In this document: in pieces, positions 56,037 to 64,000 of the stretch | Layout of the letters: each line of letters begins with the position of its first letter | Position numbering within the stretch: position 1 is the first letter of the stretch | Assembly: GCF_000830985.1 (NCBI RefSeq) | Contig: NZ_CP007151.1 | Coordinates: 1,488,001 to 1,552,000, forward strand | Direction of reading: 5' to 3' | DNA length: 64,000 bases | DNA from: Marinobacter similis | GTDB lineage: Bacteria; Pseudomonadota; Gammaproteobacteria; Pseudomonadales; Oleiphilaceae | Program-made: the position numbers and the translations under genes | Notes under the pieces: generated by a model | Seen by the model: the letters and a program-made list of their open reading frames with translations, nothing else | Database searches by the model: none | Told to the model about the DNA's origin: nothing

Positions 56037-56242
56037 AGACTTTTCCTCGCAATCACTTAGCTGTCAAGGGTCTGCTGCCAGCAGCATATCGGGTTCTGTG
56101 GCATCTGTCAGCGCCGTACCTCGCTTGCGTTTTCACAAATATTTAACAAAAAAATGAAGCTCGATTGAGGTCGACGGCGTATCGCTGACAACTTTTAACT
56201 ACGGGCGGGCCGCCTTCCTGGCGCACAACCGGTCATGGAGTA

Positions 56243-57537
56243 ATGGGCACAATGATAGCTGGATACGATTTATCGCTGGTGACAGCGTCTTACGTAGTGG
56301 CCGTTCTGGCTGCCTACACCGCACTGTATTTCGGCACTCGGCTGAGCACTACTCGAGGTCGCGAACGACGGGTCTGGCTGACGACGGGCGCTCTGATTAT
56401 GGGGTCCGGGGTCTGGACCATGCATTTTGTCGGCATGGCAGCCATGCCGATGGAAGCTCCGATGTCATTCGACATCATCATGACGTTGGTATCGTGGCTG
56501 GCGGCAATAACCGCTTCTGGTTTAGCGTTGAATATCATTGGGCGGGCAAAGATCAGCGCCGGTCTTTTTGTCGTCGCCACGCTGGCTATGTCCGGCGGTA
56601 TCGTTGTCATGCATTATCTGGGCATGTATGCACTGAGGATGTCAGCTGACCCCATGTTTAATCTCAGCCTGCTGGCGCTGTCGGTGGCCATTGCGGTGTC
56701 CGCTTCGGGAGCCGCACTAGCTATCTGCCGAAAACTGCAGGAAGTGGAAGAGGCAGGCTCCCTTATCTTGCCGTTTGTGGCCGCGCTTGTGATGGCGGCG
56801 GCCATCTGTGGCATGCACTATACCGGCATGATGGCGATGCAATTCCCGGAGGGAGCCATGCCGGCCGCAGACAATGGTCTGCGCGGGGAATGGATCGGGA
56901 TTCCTCTGGCGCTCGCCTGTGTCGCGATTCTGTGCGTCGCGCTCACGGTCACCGTGCTGGATGTCCGTAACCGCCGCGCACGGGAAGCGATCAATGAGGA
57001 AGAGAACCGTTGGGTTGCCGAGATGGCGTTCGTCGACTCGGTCACAGGCCTTCCCAACCGATCTGGTCTGGAGCAGGCGCTGTTGGACAGGCTTGCGCAG
57101 GAGAACGTCCGGGAATATCCCTTTGCTTTGGTCTATCTCGATATTGCCAACTTTCGGGACCTCGCCGACCGGCTTGATCATCGAAGTTTAGACGCCGCGT
57201 TGGTGGCCATCAGCTCGGCACTCAGAGACACACTCACCGAGACCGTGTACTTGGCCCGTTACTCCGCCAGTGCTTCATGGTTTTGTTGCCGGATCATCAG
57301 AGCGCTGACTATGACCGCATTTATAAGCGCTTGCGCCAACTGGATGAGCTCATTGACGTGGGCAGCACGACCGTAACCTGGCGCGCAGGTCAGTCAGTGT
57401 TCCCGGTTTCAGGCACCTCAAGCAGGAAATTGATCCGTGCAGCCATGTTTCCTCGTGACCTCAGAGAGATCGGCCAGTTTGAGAACATGAAATCCAGTCC
57501 AGATGTGGCGATGCCGGGGCAACTCTTTAGCACCTGA
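56243..57537 (+). CDS. MHYT membrane sensor with degenerate GGDEF domain, broken by one single-base deletion
   Basis: Reconstructed as about 431 residues. Seven helices contain the three MHYT-type motifs: WTMHFVGMAAM (about 54-64), VVMHYLGMYAL and CGMHYTGMMAM, thought to bind copper and to sense oxygen, CO or NO. A GGDEF-fold domain follows (DSVTGLPNRSGLEQAL, ALVYLDIANFRDLADRLDH), but the active loop reads RYSAS(x)FMVLLPDH in place of G-G-D-E-F, so it should not make c-di-GMP; it may bind GTP or act as a scaffold. The break is near 57275. No EAL domain. Confidence 0.83.
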
Positions 57538-57616
57538 CAAAACGGGGCCCGCCCGACTATCCTATTGATCAGAGGGGGCGTACGCCCTGTATCCCGCTGT
57601 TGATAAGGAGAAATCT

Positions 57617-60413
57617 GTGGCCGCGAGCCGTCGAGCAAACCGCCTGATTGGTTACCTGACGATGGGATTATTGGTGCTCATCGCGCTGTACGTATTGGCG
57701 GGTTTCCTGTTGGTGCCCTGGTGGCTGGAGCGGGCGTTGCCCGATCAGCTGGCTGAGCGTATGGGCTGGCAGGTCGAGGTCAACGATGTTTCGTTCAACC
57801 CGCTCACTTTCACCGTTGGCGCAGAGGGGCTGTCGGCGCAGGACAGCGATGACGCCAAGGTGCTCAGTTTTGAGCGCCTGGCGCTGGATTTGAACCTGGT
57901 TCAGCTGGTCAGTGGCACGGTAGGCTTTGAAGCCATTGAGCTTCAGGAGCCGTTCGTTCGTCTGGACCTGCTGGAGGATTACAGCGTCAATTTTGTTCGG
58001 GACTGGCAGCGCAATAGTCCGGCCCCGGACCAGCCTGCCGACCCCGGCGAGACCGATGACGAGTCTGCCCTGCCCCGGCTCTACTTCGGCCAGATCAGCA
58101 TCAATGGCGGTGAGCTGCTATTTCGCGATTTCAGCAAGGCGGAGCCGGCCGAGTTCCGGATCAGCCGCTGGACCTGAGTCTGAATGACCTCGCCAGCTGG
58201 CCCCGGGATGAGCAGGTCAGCAACGACAGCCTGCAAGCTGCCTTGGGTGATGAGACTATCGACTGGCAGGGCGACCTCAGCCTCGCCCCCTTTTACTCCA
58301 AAGGCTCGGTCAAGGTCAGTGGGATTGGGTTCAATACTCTGGAGCACTTCCTTGCACCCTATTTGCCTTACGATTTGCGTGGCGGCAAGGTCAGCCTGAG
58401 CTCCGATTACGAATTGCAGATCGGGCAGCGGTTCCTGCTAGTGACCCGCAATGGCAGGCTGTCAGTGGATGAGCTGGCCATCGCCATTGGTCAGGACAGT
58501 GAGGAAGCAGAATTGACCTCGGGCACCATCGGTATCGATGAGATCGGTTTTGACCTCGATGCCCTGGAGGCCGAAGTGGGCCAGGTTAGTCTGGATGGAT
58601 TCGAAATTGCGGTGACCCGGGACCAGTCTGGCGCCATCGATTGGCTGGCGCCCTTCTCGAAGACCGCCGACGAGTCGGCATCGGAAACTGAGGCGTCAGA
58701 GTCCGGGGCGTCGGCATTCCGTTGGTCAGTAGCGGGAATCGCTCTGTCTGAGAGCCAGTTGCGGTGGCGGGACCGGCAACCGGAAACGCCGGTGGAACTG
58801 GTTTTGGAGCAGTTGTCGCTGTCGGTTGGGTCCCTGGATCACATGCTGAATGAACCGGTGAACTACCAGCCGACGCAACCCTGGCTAGCGGTGGCCGGCT
58901 CACAGTCGACGGTCAGCTGACACCAAAACCCTTCACCCTGGAAGCGGCGGTGTCCGGCTCTGAGATTGCGTTGACCGCCTTCGAGCCCTATCTCCAGGAG
59001 GGCGCCCACCTGAGCATTGCCGGTGGCACCCTGGGGCTGGATGGCAACCTGGACCTGGATGGCCAGCAGGAACCTTTAACGGGAACCTTTAGCGGCACCG
59101 CGGAAGTGGCCGGGCTGGCGGTTCAACTCCGCGACCAAGACAACCGACTGCTGTCCTGGCAAACCCTGCGCCTGGCACCGATTGAATACAACGTCGCTCC
59201 GGCCCGGCTAGAGATCGGCACGGTGACGCTGATCGGGCCACGGGTCAACGTGGTGAGCAACGCCAGCGGTGTCCACAACCTTGCTCAGGTGTTCCGTTCC
59301 GGCTCCGAGGGCGCCTCCGAAGAGCGGAGTGACGACGACCCCGGCTTCATTTTCAGGATTGAGCAACTGATGCTGGAGCAGGGCGAGATCGCCTACACCG
59401 ATCGTTCCATTGAGCCGGTATTTACTACGCGCTTTGACCAGCTGTCCGGCAGCGTGACCGGTCTCAGCAACATTCCGCCGCAACAGGGTAAGGTCAAAAT
59501 CAGGGGGCGTGTTGGCGAAGTGGCCAAGCTCGATTTTTCTGGCGATCTCGGTACCCTGGGTACCGACGACGTCAGCCAGATGGAGCTGGTCATGACCGAA
59601 CTGTCGCTGCCAGAGCTGGGCCCCTATTTCGGCCGTTACATTGGCTATGAAGTGGACAGCGGTAAACTCAATCTTGATCTGAAGTATGAAGTTACCGGCA
59701 CACGGCTGGATGGTACCAACCTCGTGGTGATGGACCGTCTCGAGCTGGGGGAGCCGGTGGCCAGCGCTGATGCTGTCGATGCCCCTGTGTCCCTGGGGCT
59801 GGCGCTACTCCGTGATCGGGATGGGGTTATCGAAGTTAACCTGCCGATCAGCGGCGACCTTTCCGATCCTCAGTTCAACATTGGCCGGGTGGTCATGCGC
59901 GCCTTTGTGAACGTGCTTGCGAAAGCGGCCTCGTCGCCGTTTGGCATGCTGGGGTCTATTGCCGATCTGGCCGGCTTCAACAGCAATGAGTTGGGGCAGG
60001 TCAGTTTCAAACCTGGCAGCACTGAACTGGCGGAGGGAGAACCGGCCAAGTTATCGGCCCTGTCCAGCGCCCTGCTGGACCGTCCAAATTTATTGCTGAG
60101 CGTTCGTGGTGGCGTGGCGCCCGAAGCCGATGGTCTGGCGCTGCTGCGCAAGGAGTTAACTGCGGGCGGCTCCAAATCGCTGTCGGAGGGGGATTGGCAA
60201 GCTGCCCGCCAGGCCTACCTGGCCGGCGAACGCACACTGCCGCCGGAGGCGCTGAACAATCTCGCCTCAGCCCGGGGCCGGGCGGTCAGGACCGTGTTGC
60301 TGGACACCCATGAAGTACCGGCGGACCAGCTGTTCATGCTCGATCCTTCGCGCCAGGCGTCTTTGGATGAAAATGGTGCGGTGACCGTGCAATTCAGCCT
60401 GGACGTGCGCTAG
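57617..60413 (+). CDS. DUF748 (AsmA-like) envelope protein, broken by two single-base deletions
   Basis: Reconstructed as about 933 residues from a GTG with an AAGGAG site. One N-terminal helix (YLTMGLLVLIALYVLAGFLL) anchors a long periplasmic beta-rich part with DUF748 repeats (GWQVEVNDVSFNPLTFTVGA, LRLAPIEYNV, GKLNLDLKYEVTGTRLDGTN). The C-terminus ends with an OmpA-like region (FKPGSTELAEGEPAKLSALS). Breaks: one C near 58167 (FRIQPLDLSLN) and one near 58898 (VAGLTVDGQLTPK). AsmA-like proteins are thought to carry phospholipids or to aid outer-membrane assembly. Confidence 0.87.
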
Positions 60414-61232
60414 CGCCTCTTGAAGTTGGTCAGGAAGCCGGCGGGCAGTTGTAGCCCCCACTTCTCGACCATCATCCGGTAGGAACCATCGGCCACCAGC
60501 GGTGCTAACCTCTGCATCATGTCGCTGGCGCTGATCGGGCCGTGTTTGCGGGCAATAATCCGGAGTTCGTAGCGCTGATCGAGCCGGTCAGAAATCAATA
60601 GCTGGCGCCAGTCGTCCGGTTGCTCCGACAGGTGCCGCTGCAGGTAGGCCCGGCTGATGATCGCCACCTCCGCCACCGAGGGGCGGTCGGCCTTGATCAG
60701 CTTGAGGTTGCGGCTGTGGCTGTCAGAGAACTCGATTCTAAAGTTGTTCTGCAGGGTTTTGGTGTTGTTATCCAGGTCGCAAAACCATAGTGGTAGCCAG
60801 ATATGCCGATCAATTGACGGTTGCGGATGTCTTCGAAGAAATCCAGGTCCCGGCCGGCTTTCTCAGGGCAATGTAGAAGTCTTCATCGGTCAGGATTGGG
60901 CGGCTTACGGTGATGTCCCGGTTGGTCCAGCCCCAGTTGGGGCTTTCGAAGAACATTACGTCGTACAGGCCGGCGTCGAAATCGAGGTGCCGGCGTTTGG
61001 GCGAGGTGTGAAAGATCTGAATGTCGATGTCGTCGTGGGCCGCTTCGAGCCCCTGGATCAGATCGGCCAGCAATCCCTGGGGCTGTCGGTCTTCGCTAAC
61101 CTCTGCAACCGGTGGGAAATGGTAGGCGCCCACGGTAATCACGGTTTTTGCCTGTGCAGCCGTAATGCCGCCCAGCAAGAGTGCGGCAATGACCAGTGCC
61201 AGGGTTCGGTTTAGTCTGTGCGGGAGTGACAT
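60410..61232 (-). CDS. periplasmic substrate-binding-like protein, broken by two single-base deletions
   Basis: Reconstructed as about 275 residues with a signal peptide (LALVIAALLLGGITAAQAK). TVITVGAYHFPPVAEVSEDR and GLLADLIQGLEAAHDDIDIQ are typical of the type-3 binding-protein fold, and YDVMFFESPNWGW and VEKWGLQLPAGF follow. Breaks near 60862 and 60780 restore AGRDLDFFEDIRNRQLIGIS and GYHYGFADLDNN. No ABC permease adjoins it, so it may be a stand-alone sensor or transporter subunit. Confidence 0.8.
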
Positions 61233-61339
61233 GCTTGACCCAAGTTATGTAGCAATTAAATACATAGTAAGATTAACACCGGGTATTACCTGGGCTGAAC
61301 TTTTAAATTATAAAGTTATGCAAGATAGGAAAGCGCAAC

Positions 61340-61933
61340 ATGGTTCACGCTGCAAGCCACTTCTTTGCTTATATTTCACGCCTGCGTTGGATCAGGCGTT
61401 GGGGGTTGATGCGCAATGCCATTGAGGAAAACGTGGCTACCCACTCCTGGGAGGTGGCTACCCTCGCCCACGCCCTCGCGCTGATCCGCAACCGCCATTT
61501 TGGCGGCCAGGTCAATGCCGATCGGATCGCTACGGCCGCGCTCTACCACGACGCCACAGAAGTGATCACCGGTGATATGCCGACACCGGTCAAATATCAC
61601 TCGAAAGTGATGCGTGAAGCGTTTGGTGACATAGAGCACAAAGCGGAAGGTGAGTTATTGGCGCTGTTACCGGAAGATTTGCGCGCCGATTTCGCGCCTT
61701 ACGTACAAGAATCGAAGCTGCCAGCGGAAGATAGGGAGTTGATCAAGGCGGCCGACCGGTTGTCGGCATGGCTGAAATGCCAGGCGGAAATTCGCGCCGG
61801 CAACAGCGAGTTCGAGCCGGCGGCGAATCAGATCAAGGCCCGTCTCGATGAAGACGGGCTGCGGGAAGTGGCATATTTCATGGACGTATTCGCGCCCAGT
61901 TACGACAAGCCGCTGGATAACCTGCTGGAGTAA
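61340..61933 (+). CDS. yfbR: 5'-deoxynucleotidase, YfbR type
   Basis: A 197-residue HD-domain protein. ENVATHSWEVATLAHALALI carries the first His, ALYHDATEVITGDMPTPVKY the HD pair and the T-G-D-M-P-T-P-V-K-Y signature, and IKAADRLSAWLKCQAE the last Asp. It dephosphorylates deoxynucleoside monophosphates in dUMP and nucleotide salvage. The last codons and the stop lie inside a hairpin (61920-61947). Confidence 0.93.
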   Translation: MVHAASHFFAYISRLRWIRRWGLMRNAIEENVATHSWEVATLAHALALIRNRHFGGQVNADRIATAALYHDATEVITGDMPTPVKYHSKVMREAFGDIEHKAEGELLALLPEDLRADFAPYVQESKLPAEDRELIKAADRLSAWLKCQAEIRAGNSEFEPAANQIKARLDEDGLREVAYFMDVFAPSYDKPLDNLLE

Positions 61934-61947
61934 TCGCTCCAGCAGGT
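61920..61947. terminator. 11-bp hairpin spanning the yfbR stop codon
   Basis: ACCTGCTGGAG (61920-61930) and CTCCAGCAGGT (61937-61947) are perfect reverse complements; the loop TAATCG contains the stop codon TAA. It lies 12 bp before the stop of the convergent qmcA gene. There is no T-run. Confidence 0.6.
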
Positions 61948-61958
61948 GATTTCGAGCC

Positions 61959-62993
61959 TCAGGCGTCGGCGGCAGAACCGACCAGGCCACCGCGCAGGCC
62001 GTCACGGCGCAGGGATTGACGCACAGCGTCGTCCGGGCTGCCGGCCAGTTCCCGGAACATGCCCATGGAGCCCAGCAAGGCTGATGATTCGTAGGGCACG
62101 AACACCCGTTCTCCGTCCTTGGCCATGGTCGGCAGGGCCTTGATGTAGCTCTGGCCCAGCAAGTAGCCGATAACGGTCTGCTTGTTGTCTTCGGAATCGC
62201 CCATGGCGCTGAGGACCAGGCGGATGGATTCCTGCTCACCCTGGGCGCGCAGGATGGCTGACTCCTTGTCGCCCTGGGCGTTAAGGATGGCGGATTCCCG
62301 TTGGCCCTGGGCCATGGCGATGGCTGCCGACTTCTCACCCTCGGCCTCGGTGACCGTGGCGCGACGTTTACGCTCGGCCGCCATTTGCAGGCGCATGGCC
62401 TCTTCTACTTCCTCCGGCATGCTGATGTCCTGAACTTCCACCCGGGTCAGTTTCACACCCCACTTGGAGGCCGGTTCTTCCATCTCAGCCTGAATCGCGT
62501 TGTTTACCTCACTGCGGGATTCAAACAGCTTGTCCAGTTCCATCTTGCCGACCACGGAACGCAGGGTGGTCTTTGCCAGAACCTCAACCGCCTGGCTCAT
62601 GTTAGCCACCTCGTACACAGCGCGGCGGGGGTCGATGATCTGGTAATACAGTGCGCCGTTGATCTTGACCGTGACGTTGTCGGTGGTGACCACCGGCTGG
62701 CCGGGGAAATCCATTACGGTTTCCCGGCGATCGATGCGGATTTCATCACTGGTGACCGGGTGGTAGTCCTCACCCATTCGCACGTAGCGGATCATGGTGA
62801 TCGGGCGCGGCCGTTCGATGAACGGAATGATGATATTGACGCCACTTTCCAGAACCCGGTTGAACGATCCCAGACGTTCGATAACCATCACCTCCGACTG
62901 GCGAACGATCACCAGGCCCTTGGCAATGATAAAAATACCGATAACCACAAAAACCAGACTGAGTACCAGCCCCGGTGAAATGAACGACTCCAT
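61959..62993 (-). CDS. qmcA: SPFH-domain membrane protein, QmcA type
   Basis: A 344-residue protein: N-terminal helix (LVLSLVFVVIGIFIIAKGLV), SPFH domain (VMVIERLGSFNRVLESGVNI, VMDFPGQPVVTTDNVTVKIN, LRSVVGKMELDKLFESRSEV), then the coiled region RKRRATVTEAEGEKSAAIAM and AQGQRESAILNAQGDKESAI, typical of QmcA, and a tail longer than average. It forms oligomers in inner-membrane microdomains. Encoded 2 bp after nfeD in the same operon. Confidence 0.93.
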   Translation of the reverse strand: MESFISPGLVLSLVFVVIGIFIIAKGLVIVRQSEVMVIERLGSFNRVLESGVNIIIPFIERPRPITMIRYVRMGEDYHPVTSDEIRIDRRETVMDFPGQPVVTTDNVTVKINGALYYQIIDPRRAVYEVANMSQAVEVLAKTTLRSVVGKMELDKLFESRSEVNNAIQAEMEEPASKWGVKLTRVEVQDISMPEEVEEAMRLQMAAERKRRATVTEAEGEKSAAIAMAQGQRESAILNAQGDKESAILRAQGEQESIRLVLSAMGDSEDNKQTVIGYLLGQSYIKALPTMAKDGERVFVPYESSALLGSMGMFRELAGSPDDAVRQSLRRDGLRGGLVGSAADA

Positions 62994-62995
62994 GT

Positions 62996-63454
62996 TTACT
63001 GCTCCGTGTGAGTGATGGTTTCGACGACGGCGGTGGTGCCGTCAAAGTGCTTGAAGAGAACCTGAGTGCCTTCCGGAAGTTCGGTGTTGCCGGTGCTTTC
63101 GACCCGCAGTCGATAGAAATCACCGTTCACCTTGATTCCGCTGGCATGGTCGAAGTCCCTGATCAGGGTGCGATAGCGCCGGCCGTGTTCGACGCCCGTG
63201 CCAGTGGTGCCATAGGCCACGCCTTTGGGCGAGAACCGCGGCCGAATCCAGCGAATGGCAACAGGCACCAGCACGCCGGAAAAAATACCCATGCCGACCA
63301 GCTGCCATTCAAACGGCAAACCGATGAAGGCCAGCACCGAGGTCAAAGCCGAGGCAATGCCCAGCGCCAACAACAGCAGAACGCCGGAGGTCAGCTCGGC
63401 CAAGCTGAGCGCCAGCGCCAGTATCAGCCAGAAATGTGTAAGACTCCATTCCAT
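62996..63454 (-). CDS. NfeD family protein (short form)
   Basis: A 152-residue protein without the protease domain: helices at about 8-60 (WLILALALSLAELTSGVLLL, FEWQLVGMGIFSGVLVPVAI), then an OB-fold (GTGVEHGRRYRTLIRDFDHA, VNGDFYRLRVESTGNTELPE). This short form regularly pairs with QmcA-type SPFH proteins, as here, and differs from the long NfeD1b at 20260. Confidence 0.92.
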   Translation of the reverse strand: MEWSLTHFWLILALALSLAELTSGVLLLLALGIASALTSVLAFIGLPFEWQLVGMGIFSGVLVPVAIRWIRPRFSPKGVAYGTTGTGVEHGRRYRTLIRDFDHASGIKVNGDFYRLRVESTGNTELPEGTQVLFKHFDGTTAVVETITHTEQ

Positions 63455-63672
63455 ATACAGCTACCATAATCCAGTGGTGGTGGGCTGGCGGTACTCGCCG
63501 GCCGACGAAAATCGATTGTACCCAATTCCGGCAATGGCGTCCCAAGGTGGCCGCAGTGCCTGTTGGCGATGTCGACTGAGGCCATATTCAGCGCCCGGGC
63601 AACTGGTAAGGTATCAGTCTGTCTGAGCACTCACCAAGCTATCCGAATACTAACAAAAGGGGTCGTGTGACC

Positions 63673-64000
63673 ATGAAGGATCTGACGAATAAGGTTGCAG
63701 TTGTTACTGGCGCCGGCTCCGGCATCGGGCGGGCGCTGGCCAATGCCCTGGCGGCCCGGGGCTGCCGGCTGGCGCTGTCGGACGTCAATGAGATCGGTCT
63801 GGCGGAGACCGTGGCCGGGCTGAAAGAAGTGGAAGTGCGAAGCTATCACTTGGACGTGTCGGACCGGGATGCCATCTACGCCCACGCCGACGCGGTGGCG
63901 GCCGATTTTGGTCAGGTCAACCTGGTAATCAACAACGCAGGGGTTGCGCTGTCGGCTTCTATCCGGGAAATGACCGACGAGGATTTCAAGTGGGTCATGG
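63673..64000 (+). CDS. short-chain dehydrogenase, 5' part only (runs off the window)
   Basis: The ATG at 63673 opens a protein with VAVVTGAGSGIGRALANALA (residues 7-26), the DVNEIGL segment that favours NAD, LDVSDRD and LVINNAGVALS. At least 109 residues are visible and the catalytic Tyr lies beyond the edge. The upstream TGA/ATG spacing gives no strong ribosome site. Confidence 0.88.
   Translation, partial: MKDLTNKVAVVTGAGSGIGRALANALAARGCRLALSDVNEIGLAETVAGLKEVEVRSYHLDVSDRDAIYAHADAVAADFGQVNLVINNAGVALSASIREMTDEDFKWVM

Overview
The window looks like part of the chromosome of a marine, halotolerant gammaproteobacterium, most like Marinobacter. This is inferred from the high-GC coding style, an ectoine operon with its dedicated aspartokinase, a NhaP2-type K+/H+ antiporter, QmcA/NfeD membrane proteins, an alanine-zipper Lpp lipoprotein and the general type of the gene families. 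No phage, transposon, rRNA operon or CRISPR array is visible.

Data quality dominates the reading. At least 22 genes and the only tRNA are interrupted in the same way: one base is missing, nearly always from a run of two to four G or C, and the reading frame continues intact afterwards. About 32 such sites are spread evenly over 64 kb. I read these as uncorrected assembly errors, not as pseudogenes, and annotate each gene over its full restored span with the approximate break positions.

Layout. 0-6 kb: lipoprotein, then a phosphorelay (hybrid 7TMR-DISM histidine kinase with two receivers and Hpt, a four-helix membrane protein, a CheY-like receiver). 6-7.5 kb: a small basic protein behind a terminator-like leader, a candidate structured RNA, a small membrane protein and a DEDDh exonuclease. 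7.7-9 kb: queC-queE (queuosine). 9-14 kb, minus strand: AraC regulator, alpha/beta hydrolase, secreted nuclease ExeM/NucH and, 9 bp upstream of it, a CapW/BrxR-like WYL regulator. 14-18.3 kb: MFS transporter, MarR-DHA2 efflux pair, and a yybP-ykoY manganese riboswitch in front of a UPF0016/GDT1 cation exporter. 18.4-25.4 kb, envelope: ErfK-type L,D-transpeptidase, SDR, NfeD1b protease plus slipin, Lpp-like lipoprotein, YafK-type L,D-transpeptidase, NhaP2. 25.5-32 kb: tRNA-Gly(CCC), NDH-2, a TetR regulator and its divergent AhpD-like target with two palindromic operators, LOG protein, small proteins, spermidine-synthase-like protein, PEBP protein, LpxH-like phosphatase. 32-36.3 kb: TVP38 protein, rhodanese, YeeE sulfur transporter, SDR. 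36.4-38.6 kb: amino-acid ABC transporter.

39.6-49.1 kb is the least understood part. It holds a DUF3179 protein, a secreted c-type cytochrome with 18 cysteines in (N-P-C-A-x-K)-like repeats, a DUF6969 protein, a divergent ECF sigma/zinc-finger anti-sigma pair, a TVP38-mercuric-reductase-like fusion, a radical SAM enzyme, a 95-bp palindromic element, a sodium/solute symporter and a metallophosphoesterase. I know no characterised system with this content; it is my main candidate for an undescribed module, perhaps for redox, thiol or metal stress.

49.2-52.8 kb: ectA, ectB and ask, with no ectC at its usual place. 52.9-64 kb: an unusual sigma-70 family factor, DUF3429 and DUF6482-like proteins, tag, pdxH, an MHYT protein with a degenerate GGDEF domain, a DUF748 AsmA-like protein, a periplasmic binding protein, yfbR, the qmcA-nfeD pair and the start of an SDR.
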